DNA from: Vandiemenella viatica
Lineage: Eukaryota; Arthropoda; Insecta; Orthoptera; Morabidae
Length of the DNA stretch: 64,000 nt
Reading direction: 5' to 3'
NCBI GenBank assembly: GCA_031002005.1
Contig: CM061921.1
Coordinates: forward strand, 147,407,283 to 147,471,282
Both the position numbers and the translations under genes were made by a program. Position 1 is the first letter of the stretch. Every line of letters begins with the position of its first letter. Shown one piece after another: positions 8,825 to 19,655 of this stretch. The notes under the pieces are model-generated. The model ran no database searches, was not told the DNA's origin, and was given only the letters and a program-made list of their open reading frames with translations.

Positions 8825-10542
8825 GCATGCTGCTTGTCATGGTGTCGAGTCTTTGGATCAGGGTGACCATCATATTCATTATGGTATTCATCATGTTGAT
8901 GAGTTGCTCCATTGGATTTGGTCTGGCTGCAGGTTGCCGTGGTTCTTGTATAGCAGTCTCTGTTGGTTCCTGCAACCCCCCTGGGCTGTCTGGAGGATTT
9001 CCATTTGGTAGGACGCCAGAAGTAGCTGCAGCAAACGTACGGTTGTCTCTGCGGTTGTTGGTTATCTTCTTGGCAGGTTGCCTCTTGCCCATTGCTGCTT
9101 GCCCAGGTGTAGCTGCCAGCTGCCGCCCCTGGTCTGCTGACTGTTCGTTCTTCTTTTCGAGGTTCTCTCTTGTGGTGTTCGTCCCACGAAGTCGATCGCG
9201 TGCCCTCTTATAAGCGCTGCAGCCTTTATAGCTGGCAACATGGTTGCCGCCACAGTTGTGGCATTTGGCGGTGTCCTTGGTCTTCGCTTCAGTGCAGTTG
9301 TTGGAGTCGTGCGGGCCGGCGCATTTTACGCAGACCGACTTCATCCTGCAATGCCGGGCCACGTGCCCGAACAGCTGGCAGTTGTAGCATTGGGGAGGCC
9401 CGGCTGAGGAGCGTAGCTTCTCTGTGGTAACCTTCAGGTGGCATATACTTTCCACCTGGAAGATTTCACGGTTCTCCACAGTATCAGGTACTACTGCCAG
9501 AAAGAGCGGCATTTCGACGTTCGTTCCTGGGCGTCTTAGTTGGGCAACAGCTTGAACGTCGTAGCCCAAGGCAATCAGCTCTTCTTTGAGATCGGCGACT
9601 GGAAAAGAACGTGGTATTCCCCTGAACACCACCTTAAGTCGCTTAACTTCGCCAGTAGGGAACGTAAAATACGGAGTCTGCATTTGGTCCAGTTGCTTCG
9701 TCACGGCGGAGTAGTCTTCCACGGTGGTAAACGTAAATTTAATTTTATCTCCGCCCGCTGTTTTGGCAGAGAATGGGTCTTTGGCAATCTTCTTTACCCA
9801 TTCATGGAGCTTCTTATAACTCTCTTGGAATTCCACCACGATGGGCGGAATATGTGGACTTCTGTTTCTGGGAGGCTCTTCTTGTAGCGGTGCAAACTGA
9901 TTTGAGGTTTCCATCCGCTCGGGCTCAGGCGACGGCATCGGCTTGCTCGTGCGGCGAGCCAACATGAACCCCTCGCTGTCGGGCAGATCTTCTGCTGTGC
10001 TGCATCCAGGCGTTGCAGTCTGGCAGCTGTTCGCGGCTATTTCTTCTTCGGTGGTCTTCCTGTAATTTATCTTCAGCACCTCCGGGCCGAGCCGAGGTAC
10101 TTGGCTCATAAAAGCTGAAAGCCCCCTTGAGAGTCTTCTTTGCAGCTTTCTTGCCTTTGCTAGGCGCCGAGAGCTGTGACACCGGCACGCTGATTTTATA
10201 GTTGACACCTCTCACATCATTCTTGGAAATCTTCGTCTTGCCGGAAGAAGGCGGAGAGGTTCTCCTCTTTGTAGCACGGTTGTCTACAGGACCGTGGGCT
10301 ATCCCAGTCATCAGCTGCGAGTAATAAGCGTTCCGATCAGAATCCATTTCCAAGTCCATTGTGGTTTGCTGGGTCGTCATAGGCGGTGGCTGTATTGATC
10401 CATTTGAAGCCCCACTCAAGTCCGTTTCCGTATGCTCATTCGTCGACATTGCCGCGGTTGCCGCCGGCAAAGCCGAGTGCACTGGGGAACTCGGCCCGCC
10501 TGGCGCGGCAGCGCCGCTAGCACTTTCCTCATCGCTCGTCAT
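8763..10542 (-). pseudogene. ORF1 gag of LINE C, single frameshift
   Basis: Starts at ATG 10542 (MTSDEESASGAA...), rich in Ser/Thr/Pro. The first frame runs to 9925 but coding character passes to the second frame (open from 10208 to 8763) near 10080-10100, implying one indel. The second part holds an RNA-binding-like domain (LKVVFRGIPRSFPVADLKEE), then three zinc knuckles (CYNCQLFGHVARHC, CVKCAGPHDSNNC, CHNCGGNHVASYKGC), and a tail with Met-rich MNTIMNMMVTLIQRLD. The knuckle order is that of jockey-type gag. The frameshift would block normal gag production although ORF2 is intact. Confidence 0.8.
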
Positions 10543-10596
10543 AACAGCACGGCGGCAGACTCGGAACTGCTGGTTGAGGCTTGCGTGTCATTCGAA

Positions 10597-10712
10597 TGTC
10601 GTGTACAGAGGGTTGACAGGACGCCCAATCAGCGCGCTGGAACTGAGGGTATCAGTGTTGCGGACTGCGTATGGAGCCAAAATGGTCACCCATCCAAGTG
10701 CTGAACTCGGTA
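10597..10712 (-). ncRNA. 5S-rRNA-like segment (internal promoter region)
   Basis: Read on the minus strand it contains GTTCAGCACTTGGATGGGTG then ACC, matching the intermediate element and box C of the 5S rRNA internal control region. It then runs on with GGCTCCATACGCAGTCCGC and ATACCCTCAGTT. The same sequence is the centre of the palindrome at 50911-51014; similarity extends leftward through GGACGCCCAATCAGCGCGC and TCGTGTA, which correspond to the palindrome's inner arm. The box A half is lost here. It is too short and diverged to be a functional 5S gene. It lies between the LINE C leader and the PLE fragment at 10712. Confidence 0.6.
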
Positions 10713-10836
10713 ATTCGGGAAGCATTAGAAATTAAACTTAACGATAATAACATCAATAGGGACAGTGGACTGTATTTAAGTCAAGCCTGGAGACCAATTA
10801 TTAAGGATCTATGTCTTAAAAAACAGAAATCTTCCC
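10712..10836 (+). pseudogene. GIY-YIG-type Penelope-like element, C-terminal fragment
   Basis: Plus-strand reading VIREALEIKL, then NNINRDSGLYLSQAWRPII, resembles the conserved end of the GIY-YIG endonuclease domain of Penelope-like elements (R-E-A-x-E-I ... N-x-N-R-D-x-G ... L ... W). That domain cuts DNA to prime reverse transcription. Only about 40 residues remain; the rest has been lost or displaced by LINE insertions. Together with the terminal arms at 1-54 and 14394-14558 it suggests that a PLE was the original resident of this block. The assignment is from motif memory and is moderate. Confidence 0.5.
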
Positions 10837-10877
10837 AACAAGGCCAAATAGAAGCAAACTGACGCCATGGACATAGT

Positions 10878-11498
10878 TTGCCAGCAATCACACCACGATG
10901 TGTCAGATGCGGAGGCAACCATCTCACCAAAACCTGTGCTAAAAAACAAGATGAGCCACCGAAATGCGCAAATTGCAATGGAGCTCATCCAGCTAGCTAT
11001 AAAAAATGCCCCACTTATCAGGAGATACTGAAGAAGGGGCTTGAAGTAAAGAAAGGTAGGGAGGAAAGAAAAAAGAAGCTTAAAGAGGGGGAAAAAACTA
11101 CTGACGACAGTACAGCCACAAACAATCAGACCACAGGCTTTCAGCTAGAAGCTAGCGAATTTCCACCTCTGCGAAATACTTCCAGCCATGACCCATCAAC
11201 AGCAAGCTCCTCTGAGCAAAACCACAACAATGGTCTCCCCACCAACAATGCTCCCAACACCAACAGTAGCCCTCCCTTCAATAACAATCCCTCCACAGAC
11301 AGTAGTCCTCCCAACAATAACAATCCCCCCAATAATGCTTCTGACCCACCTGCAGAAGGAGCAACAGATAACTCTCCTCGCAAAGCTCGCCCCTATCAGA
11401 TTTCAGAGAAATCATTGATTTCTGCAAAGGACTATTTCAAACATTCATCACTACCATTCAAGATTTCAAAAATGCTCCCACTACAGATGCCAAACTAA
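10878..11498 (+). pseudogene. Gag C-terminal part of LINE D
   Basis: Frame of 206 codons. It begins with two zinc knuckles (CVRCGGNHLTKTC and CANCNGAHPASYKKC), continues with a Lys/Glu-rich stretch (KKGLEVKKGREERKKKLKEG) and a long Asn/Pro/Ser-rich low-complexity tract (repeated NNNNPP, SSPP and DSSPP units at about 105-155), and ends in a conserved-looking tail (ISAKDYFKHSSLPFKISK). The part before the knuckles is absent. It stops 6 bases before the ORF2 frame opens. Confidence 0.75.
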
Positions 11499-11504
11499 TG
11501 GTCA

Positions 11505-14213
11505 TTGTTAATGCTTTTACTAACATCATCAATGGCCCAAAATAAATTAAAATCATTAAACATCATGACATGGAATGCCGACGGCATTCTCGGGCAGAAG
11601 CACACTTCGGAAAGATTTCTAGACAAACATGGGATAGACATAGCGCTGCTCACCGAAACACACCTGCGCGAGGGGCAGAGATTTCAAGTCAGAAACTACG
11701 CTATGTATCGATCGGACAGACAAAATCAGCCTGGGAGAGGAACAGCAATCCTCATAAAAAATCGCCTCGCACATAGATCAATTGATTCTCCTGCGCTCGA
11801 GCGTGTTGAAGCTACGGCTGTTGAGGTCGGACTAAATGGGCAGGCAATTAGATTCATAGCAGTGTACCACCCTCCCAGATATAAAATGCCGGAGGCCGAC
11901 CTGGTAGCACTGACCACAGCCGACAGAATAATCCTGGGGGGCGACTTCAACGCAAAATCTCCGGTTTGGGGTGCAAAACACTAAACAGCAGCGGCCGTAC
12001 CCTCTTTGATTTTGTCAGCAAAAACCCCCAGGTGACTGTAGTGGCGCCTGACGAACCCTCGCACTTTCCCAGGAACTCCAGACTCAGGCCTGATATCTTT
12101 GACATATTTTTGCTCAAGAACATCGCCTGGTCTGTTGCATCCACTGTACACAACGACCTCGATTCCGACCACAACCCTGTGGTATTATGTATTGATACAG
12201 CCGTACGCCCACCAGAGAGTAAAAAATTCTCTCTAAACACCAACTGGCAAAAATATAAAGTACTAGTAAACAGTCACATAATAGAACAGCCAATCTTGAA
12301 CACTAAGCAACAAATTGACGCACAGATAGATCACTTTGTCGCTGTAGTCACGGAATGTGCGAAGAAAGCGACCATAAAGATCACTCATGACACAGGAAAA
12401 CATGACCTTCCACCACACATTTTGGACCTAATTAAGCTGAAAAATCACCATCGCAAACGATGGCAAAGGTACCGGGACCCTCAAGACCGTAGGATTACAA
12501 ACAGACTCGCACACGAAGATGGCACCTACAGGAACACTGTTCTGAGTGCTGGACCCACACTCTCCAACGGGCAGAACAAAACCCGGACCTATTCTGGAGA
12601 TTAATTAAATCACGAAAAGAACAGCCCCAGCCGTCAAAGCCTTTACACGGGCCAAATGGCATTGTATACACAGCGCGGGAGAAGGCGGAGGCCATGGCCG
12701 ACACTTTGGAACTTCAGTTCCAAGAATATGTCATCGATGACGAGGATAGCGATATCCACGAGGAAAGAGTGATTAGAGAAGTACCTCGCATTCTGAGGCA
12801 AAGATCACGCAACTCTTTCCGTCCTGTGGAGCCGTCCACAGTGACCTCAATCATTCGGGCACTTGGTAACAAAAAATCTCCCGGTCCTGATGGCATCAGA
12901 GCCACTCATCTCAAAAACTTACCACAATCCGCTATTGACCTGCTTACCCATATATACAACTCCTGCCTCAAGCTTTCATACTTCCCAGCCACCTTGAAAA
13001 TATCTAAAATCATCACTCTTCCTAAGCCCAACAAAAACCAACTGTTTCCTCAGAACCACCGACCTATATCATTACTAAACATCCTTGGTAAAATCCTTGA
13101 GATCCTCATAAACACTTCTCTCCAAAAATTTCTTAAAGACAATAGCACCATCATTCCTGAACAGTTTGGCTTCCGTGCACAGCACAGTACCACCCACCAA
13201 GCTGTCCGGCTGGTTGAAAAGATCTGCAGGGCGCGCTCCATCAGGCACCATACAGGCGCTGTGATGCTAGATATTGAAAAAGCGTTTGACAGGGTTTGGC
13301 ATGACGGGCTCATATTTAAACTACATGCATATCGCTGTCCTGGTCATCTACTAAAAATGATCAACTGTTACCTCCGGGGCAGGAAGTTCTATGTCGTGGT
13401 GGAAGGAGCTGCAAGCCAGTTCAAATCAATGAAGCAGGCGTACCCCAAGGTTCGGTCATAGCTCCAATACTATATACAATCTATACTAATGACATTCCCC
13501 ACCAACCAGGCGGAGAATTAGGCCTTTATGCCGATGACACTGTGGTCTACCGATCCTGCCTAAGCCAGAAATTCATCGCACGGAAGCTCACACAACACCT
13601 AGAGCTTATAACACGCTGGTGCAACAAATGGAAAATCAAAATCAACGCTGACAAATCCCAAGCGATCATGTTCACCACAAAAAGATCTCTTCCTGACAAA
13701 CGTGTCAATCGACGGCAAAGATCTCCCGTGGCGAGACGCAGTCACTTATTTAGGAATTAAAATGGACAGAAAACTGACTTGGAGCAAACACATACAAAAC
13801 TTATGCAACACCGCCACAGCTAGACTCACCAAACTCTACCCCCTCCTCAAAGGAAACGGCCTCCAAAGAAAGACAAAAATGCAGATTTATAAGTCAGTAA
13901 TCCGGCCAGCGCTACTGTATGGTTCGGAAGTATACAGCATGGCAACAGACTGGCAACTTAAAAAATTCAAACAATCCAGAATAGATATCTAAGACTCATA
14001 ACAGACGCCCCCCGGTACATGACAAACGCACAAATACATCATGACTTAGGCATACAAAAAATGACAGACTATATGAAAGACAAATCCGAAAAATTTTATA
14101 ACAAATCTCATGCTTCGTCCCACCAATTAATAAAAAACCTAGGACAAGATACACCATATGACGATAACTACAACAGACCAAAACTAACGCTGACGAGAAA
14201 CTACAGATACTAA
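11505..14213 (+). pseudogene. ORF2 (endonuclease/RT) of LINE D, multiple frameshifts
   Basis: Likely start at the Met of MAQNKLKSLNIMTWNADG (about 11532). Endonuclease blocks: WNADG, LLTETHLREG, GGDFNAKSPVWG, then after a frameshift near 11970 DIFDIFLL and DSDHNPV. RT blocks at 12820-13460: NKKSPGPDGIRATHLKNLP, NHRPISLL, FGFRAQHSTTHQAV, MLDIEKAFDRVWHDGL. After another frameshift near 13455 come PQGSVIAPILYT and LYADDTVVY (YADD box at ~13528). The C-terminal domain is split again near 13700 (DLPWRDAVTYLGIKMDRKLTW, then RPALLYGSEVY). The domains are recognisable but the gene cannot make a protein. Confidence 0.85.
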
Positions 14214-14393
14214 TAATAATAAAATATATATATAAAAAATAAACACACACACACAGACGACAGTAACTAAGACATGACTTGACTAAGACAGCCATTTCGC
14301 AAACCCTAGACAGACATAAGTCAGAGGACATTAAGGGTCTTGGAACTTAACAACTACATTGGCTTAGGCCAAGACAGATGATGGCTGGCTGGC

Positions 14394-14558
14394 TAGCGAA
14401 GCCAGTCTGTTTTTGTGATTTTGAGAAGAAATATCCAAAATAGACCTGATGAAGACAACCGAGCAGGTTGTCGAATCGTCGTCGTTTTATGACACCATCC
14501 GGCTGGACTCCCGAGAAACTTTTATTGAATCAATACGCCGGGAAAGTCTCCATTTACA
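14394..14558 (+). repeat. Right inverted arm: Penelope-like terminal repeat with hammerhead-like core
   Basis: Begins AGCGAAGCCAGTCTG, the reverse complement of bases 1-54, and continues outward through the hammerhead-like core (14446-14477), CACCATCCGGCTGGAC and CGCCGGGAAAGTCTCCATTT. The outer part is shared with both arms of the palindrome at 50.7 kb and with the small palindrome at 14811-14935. Identity as a PLE terminal repeat rests on the ribozyme-like motif plus the GIY-YIG fragment; it is an inference. Confidence 0.6.
14446..14477 (+). ncRNA. Hammerhead-ribozyme-like core, degenerate
   Basis: CTGATGA at 14446-14452 is followed by a perfect 7-bp stem (GACAACC 14454-14460, loop GAGCA, GGTTGTC 14466-14472) and then GAATC where the conserved core expects GAAAC. 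Layout and spacing are those of hammerhead stem II. One core base is mutated here, so self-cleavage is unlikely in this copy. A matching stem I and cleavage triplet upstream could not be fixed with confidence. Confidence 0.5.
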
Positions 14559-15229
14559 TTTCATGTATGAATATTTCTATTAATTATGATTGCCTTTCTT
14601 GCTGAATCATTTAATGTTGGGAGGAATTGAAAATAAATCTTAGTTAAAATCAGTCCCTTTTGATATAAATCAATGAAATCAAAAAGCAAAATAGATGGGA
14701 AGAATATTAATTGTAATCAAATAAAATTAACAAATTCACAAGCGGTTCGGTGACATCGATTTTTATCGATGGTGTCGTTAATCGGGAACGTTAAAAAGTT
14801 GAGATACATGCGTGGAGACTTTCCCGGCGTACTGAAGCAATGTAGTCTTCACGGGTGTGCAGCCGGATGGTGTTTTCAAAACACAAAACACCATCCGGCT
14901 GCATACCCGTGAAGACTACATTGCTTAAGTTGAGATACATTTACTTGACATGCATTGAATTTATAATCAAACTAAACTAGATCCTTTACAGATGGCGTTA
15001 TTTCAGTGGCAATAATAAGCAGAACATGAAAATTCCTATTACTTGATGTTAATTACCAGACTTGATATCGTGGCCATAACATTTAGATTTTGATTTCGCA
15101 TTCGATAGAGCGTTAAGTCTTTGACATGGTTTGTGGAGCTCGAACTGCATGATCAGTGCTAGGACATAAACATCATAGTATCAATCACTGGAACATTACT
15201 GAACGGTAATACACGGAAGAGCCAAAGAA
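14559..15229. other. AT-rich non-coding stretch
   Basis: Apart from the palindrome at 14811-14935, no coding or RNA feature is visible in this ~670-bp interval. It includes a short inverted motif ATCGATTTTTATCGAT near 14756. Confidence 0.6.
14811..14935. repeat. Small palindrome made of the PLE-arm outer sequence
   Basis: Two arms (14835-14878 and 14885-14926), nearly perfect inverted copies of AAGCAATGTAGTCTTCACGG and GCAGCCGGATGGTGTTTT, are separated by a loop of a few bases. The left side starts with GGAGACTTTCCCGGCGTACT, which is the outer end of the arm at 14394-14558. The hammerhead part is missing. GTTGAGATACAT/GTTGAGATACATTT flanks both sides, a possible target duplication or terminal motif. 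Confidence 0.7.
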
Positions 15230-16186
15230 ACTGATATAGACATGCGTATGCAAACACAGCGATATGTAAACACTCAAAAGTACGGCGCTGCGGTCGGCAA
15301 CGATTTTATAAGACAACAGGGTGTCTGGTGCAGGCGTTAGATCGGTTACTTCTGCTACAATAGCAGGTTATCACGATTTAAGTGAGTTTGAACGAGGTGT
15401 TACTGTCGGCGCACGAGAGATGGGACACAGCATTACCGATGTAGCGATGAGGTGGGGATTTTACCGTACGACCATTTAACGAGTGCACCATGAATATCTG
15501 GAATCCGGTAAAACATCAAATCTCCTACATCCCTGCGGCCGGAAAAAGATCTTGCAAAAAATGGGACCAATGACAACTGGAGAGAATCGTTCAACGAAAC
15601 AGAAGTGCAACCCTTCCGCAAATTGCTGAGGGTTTCAATGCTGGGCCATCAAGTGTCGGCGTGCGAATCATTCAACAAAACATCGATATGGGCGTTCGGA
15701 GCCGAAGGCCCATTCGTGTACCCTTGCTTAGTGCACGACACAATCTTTACGCCTCACCTGGGCCCGTCAACACCGACATTGGACTCTTGATTGGAAACAT
15801 GTTGCCTGGTGTGACGAGTCTCTTTTCCAATTGTATAGAGATGATGGACGTGTACGGGTATGGAGACAACCTCATGAATTCATGGATCCTGCATGTCGGC
15901 AGGGAACTGTTAAAGCTGGTGGGGCTCTGTAATGGTGTGGGACGTGTGCAGTAGGAGTGACATGGGACTCCTGATACGTCTAGATAAGACTGACAGGTGA
16001 CACGTACGTACGCATCTTGGCTGATCACCTGCATCCATTTATGTCAATTGTGTATTCCAGCAGAACAGTGCGACACCCCACACGTCCAGAATTGCTACAG
16101 AGTGGCTCCAGGAAAACTCTTCAGAGTTTAACCACCTCGGCTGGCCACCAAACTCCCCAGACATGAACATTATTGAGCATATCTGG
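15230..16186 (+). pseudogene. Tc1-like transposase remnant
   Basis: Decayed plus-strand transposase of a cut-and-paste Tc1 element. Recognisable pieces in shifting frames: N-terminal helix-turn-helix part (LSEFERG, then MGHSITDVAMRWGF near 15390-15470); WCDESLFQLYRDDGRVRVWR near 15820-15880 carrying the first catalytic Asp; the region before the second Asp near 16050 (QQNSATPHTSR, Asp replaced by Ser); and WPPNSPDMNIIEHIW near 16145-16185 with the final catalytic region. Several frameshifts and stops. The reading ends abruptly in a GT microsatellite, so the 3' end and its inverted repeat are lost. Confidence 0.8.
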
Positions 16187-16264
<78 letters not shown>

Positions 16265-16268
16265 TGTT
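16187..16268. repeat. (GT)n microsatellite
   Basis: About 35 GT units with one GG interruption, starting exactly where the Tc1 transposase reading stops. Expansion or insertion here removed the Tc1 C-terminus. Confidence 0.95.
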
Positions 16269-16480
16269 TGGTGGAACCAATGATATAACAGGAATGTATA
16301 AAAATTCGTTTTACCATTCCGCATTCAATGACCAAAACAGTTCGGTGTGGGATATATCAAACTGTTAATTTATCCATCTACACGCTTCAGAAGGGATTGC
16401 GTGGTACTGATGTAGGTTTATTTAGCTTCCTTATAATTTTTAATGAGATTTTATACTAAAATTTAGTGTCTTACTTTCAG

Positions 16481-16597
16481 CACAAATCGCCGAAGAGGGT
16501 GTGGCAAGTGAAAGATGTACGCTAATGAACGTACCAGAAGAGTCATACGTGTACACAAATGGCTACGTGGACCACAGCAACATGTACTACATGAACG
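16481..16597 (+). CDS. Probable internal exon of an unrecognised host gene
   Basis: Open 117-bp segment between a good acceptor (TTACTTTCAG) and a consensus donor (G|GTAAGT). It starts with two bases of a codon and ends with one, so both junctions are phase 1 and the exon is a multiple of three. It encodes QIAEEGVASERCTLMNVPEE followed by a Tyr-rich stretch (SYVYTNGYVDHSNMYYMN) and ends in Gly. Compared with its surroundings the segment is GC-richer and free of repeat matches. The next phase-compatible candidate is 62803-62984. I do not recognise the protein; Tyr/Asn-rich composition is seen in many RNA-binding and scaffold proteins, which is not enough to name it. Confidence 0.6.
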
Positions 16598-16599
16598 GT

Positions 16600-18429
16600 A
16601 AGTTCAATTTTGTAATGAACAGCGTTCTTCTGGCAATCAGATATTCATTAATCACATCTTATTTTGAAGATACGTTCCTTTGTGAAAAGTGAGGATATCT
16701 ATATTCTTTTCTGTTTATTTATAAATCGTGTAGTTTTCTACACACTTTGTGCCAACCTTAATCTCTACTGAAAGGATAACATATGATTATATGTCAACGT
16801 ATGCTTTAATGTAGTAGTAGCAGAGTCTACAAGTGAAATGTGACAAATGGCTTCAAATAATAGATTGGTGTCTTCACAGTACGTCAAAGTCATCTCTCAC
16901 AGCAAGACCCACAAGAAATCGAAAAAATGACCAAGCAGTGTGCATGAATTACAAATTTGACGGAATAGCTTGTAAAGTAACGGAGAAAGTTATAACTATG
17001 CTTTCAACGAAACTGAGGCTAAATTTCTCTCTCAGAAGCTAACTTCTGTGATCTCATTTTCACGATCATGTATTTCTAGCTATATGAAAGTCGAAAAGAA
17101 TTTGGAATAATTTCTATTGGTTTATTGAGAGAAACCTGGTTAAGATTATTATTAAAACAAACAAACTAATTATTCTTTTCTGACAATTTTTCTTCTGTTG
17201 ACTGGTTTCTTCATTATGGAGTCTGTCAATATATACTTACTTTCCGGCTACTTGGTTCTTAGAACAGTTAACTGCTACTCCACAGATGTAAACTTACGCG
17301 AGATGTGTGTGTAAACACACTCTCAACACGTGCCTCTCGTCGGAAAGCCTCAAGACCTTAAATAAAGTAAGTCTCACACGGAAGAAATCGCAGGACTACT
17401 GCTATTTGGGGCAATATGCAACTTTTCAATCTCGACACACAAACTTTTTTTCTTTTTGAAAATGTTGTGAAAGATTTTCTGATTAGTGACATTAAAATGG
17501 GTTATTTTCTGGAGATAAATTCTTTTGTGCGTGTCTTATGAATGAGTTGATTATTTTAATTATCAGTGGAAAGGTGGTTGGAATAATATTACATTTAAAA
17601 AACAATCAACTTCACACATATGAATTACAGTTTATCCAAAAAAATATTGCAGTAATAAAACTATGAAATTGAAAAAATAAAATAAAAGATAAAAGTGAGG
17701 TACGAGAACTGAACGTGAAACATGAATTTTTTAATATACGAGGATTCAACACAAGAAACACAATGAGATTGCAATCGGTTAAATATGCGTGAACGTGACT
17801 CGTCAGTTTTTACGTTAGTAAAAAAGATCGTCACAGGTCTCGAGAAAACATTTGTGTGCAGGGAACAGTTTGTCGTCTATCAAAACAATTTCGCCACAAG
17901 TAACAGCACTGCGTCCACGGTGATGTAAGGCACTCTGCGGCGCCAACGATATCGAAAACGGTTGTAACCGAACGGCTTAACAGAAACGCTAAACAGCCGG
18001 TACTTTATCACCGAATGTTTGATTTTGTAAAACAAATTGAGTTTGAGTTCAAAGAATACAGTGCAGCACATAAAATCTGATTCTTCCTGAAACAGAGATA
18101 TTCAGTAACATTCTATAGCAGCAGTGATCTGGATCTCAGTGTTCGTTTTATAGACAGTAAGGCATTTCCGTAACCTGAAATGTGTAAATTTGTTATTCAC
18201 CCATAAAATTCTAAATTTAAACTGACAGTTGTCAGGTTCTTTCGAGATACTGATAAAAGAAATCTGTTATTTACAGAATAACAGATTCCCTGCAACGTAA
18301 CACATGACTGCAGTAATTATCACCTGAGTCACGCTGTGATTTCATTCCTTCATGTTTTTTTTTGTTTGTTTTTTGTTTTTAACTTTGTCAGCTGAGGACA
18401 TAACATTACTATCCTTAATAACATTCGAT
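16600..18429. other. Non-coding intronic sequence
   Basis: About 1.8 kb of AT-rich sequence with no supported coding, RNA or repeat feature. Confidence 0.6.
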
Positions 18430-18676
18430 CGAGCGTGGTGGGTGAACGGTTAACGTTCTGGCCTCGTATTCGGGAGTACGCGGGTTCGAATCCCCGTCTG
18501 TGCATCCAGATTTCGGTTTTCCATGGTTTCCCCAAATCACTCCAGGTGAAGGCTGGGATGCTTCCTTCAAAAAAGGCCATGGCCGAATTCCTTACCATTT
18601 CTTGTCCCCCGTTTCATCCCGCCTCTAATGACCTTAGCCGTCGACGAGTCGTAAGCAATAGAGTAAAAAAAAAAAA
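18430..18676 (+). mobile_element. tRNA-derived SINE, family 1
   Basis: Starts CGAGCGTGGTGGGTGAACGG (tRNA-like with A box), followed by the B box GGTTCGAATCC. Then comes a family-specific body (ATCCAGATTT, TTTTCCATGGTTTCCCCAAA, CACTCCAGG, GCTTCCTTCAAAAA, GCCATGGCCGAATTCC) and an A-rich tail. Copied by LINE machinery in trans. One of nine copies in the window. Confidence 0.85.
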
Positions 18677-18929
18677 GAAGTAATAAAATTCGTACCCAGC
18701 CCGGCATCACCACTTTTCTTTGTAATGCTTGGGGGCTTACAATTCAAAAGTGAGCATCAAATAGTGTTCTTACATAGGAAAAAATTCTGAAAGCTGTCAG
18801 TTGGGCAGCATCTGTTGCGAAGGCGGCGGGCGTCCTTTGCGGAGTGGGCGGGAGGGGGAGGAGGGTAATTTGTGTCGCCCTCTGGATGTGAAATATATGT
18901 CCTTTGTACGCTTGTTACGCTTGTACGCT

Positions 18930-19051
<122 letters not shown>

Positions 19052-19054
19052 CTA

Positions 19055-19520
19055 ACCCCCCCCCCCCATTCCCACGTATCACGTAGCCTTTTTCCCCTAT
19101 TGATTCCAGAGGACATCTTGTCAGACTATCATAAATTACATGCGGGGATAGTTAAATGTCGGAAATAAATATTCACAAGCTGTTGTGTGTTCTGTATCTC
19201 ATTTTAAATGTGACAAATAATATGAACGAAAAGCTACGTGGCTTGGCTCGGAAAAAACAAACACACAAACACACAAACACACAAACACACAAACACACAA
19301 ACACACAAACACACAAACACACGCAAACACGCACACACGCAAACACGCACACACGCACACACGCAAACACGCACACACTCACACACGTCACACACGCAAA
19401 CACGCACACACGCAACACATCACGCACAAACACGCACACACACGCACACACACGCACACACACTCACACACACTCACAAACACGCACAAACACACACAAA
19501 CACACACAAACACACACACA

Positions 19521-19559
<39 letters not shown>

Positions 19560-19655
19560 CTCTCTCCCCCACGTAGCCCATCGTAACTTTCCAGCCAACC
19601 GCTCACCCCCCCCCCCCCCATTTACACTGATCCACGTAGTTTATGCACACTCCCT
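19055..19655. mobile_element. MITE-like element (family of 42889), expanded by microsatellites
   Basis: 19070-19250 matches in reverse orientation the interior of the element at 42889-43271 (CCCCTATTGATTCCAGA, ATCTTGTCAGACTAT, AATATGAACGAAAAGCTACG), and ACGTAGTTTATG at 19634-19645 is its terminal sequence. In between, 19257-19558 is an expanded array of CACAAA, CACGCA and CA units. The left end is not clear. Confidence 0.6.
19257..19558. repeat. CACAAA/CACG/CA microsatellite array
   Basis: Begins with ~8 perfect CACAAA hexamers, degenerates into CACGCA- and CACACG-type units, and ends in (CA)n. Long reading frames over it on both strands are artefacts of the repeat. Confidence 0.95.

Larger units (their letters stand above)
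5913..10595 (-). mobile_element. Jockey-type LINE C, nearly complete
   Basis: About 4.7 kb on the minus strand: ~50-bp leader, ORF1 gag (8763-10542, one frameshift), ORF2 endonuclease/RT (6065-8824, open) overlapping ORF1 by about 60 bases, and a ~150-bp 3' UTR. Two overlapping ORFs with apurinic-like endonuclease plus RT and no RNase H domain fit the jockey clade. The 5' end touches a 5S-like segment at 10597-10712. No simple target duplication could be seen because both ends abut other repeats. Confidence 0.8.
10878..14393 (+). mobile_element. Jockey-type LINE D, 5'-truncated and degraded
   Basis: About 3.5 kb on the plus strand: gag C-terminal part, endonuclease, RT, C-terminal domain, and a ~180-bp 3' UTR with TA and CA runs (14214-14260). 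Several frameshifts. The 5' end is inside gag, at the second zinc knuckle. The 3' end abuts the PLE arm at 14394. Its sequence differs clearly from LINE C, so it is another jockey-type family. Confidence 0.8.

Noticed and set aside
10597..10712. Functional 5S rRNA gene
   Set aside because: Only the internal promoter half resembles 5S; the 5' half and closing helix are missing or diverged and no T-run terminator follows.
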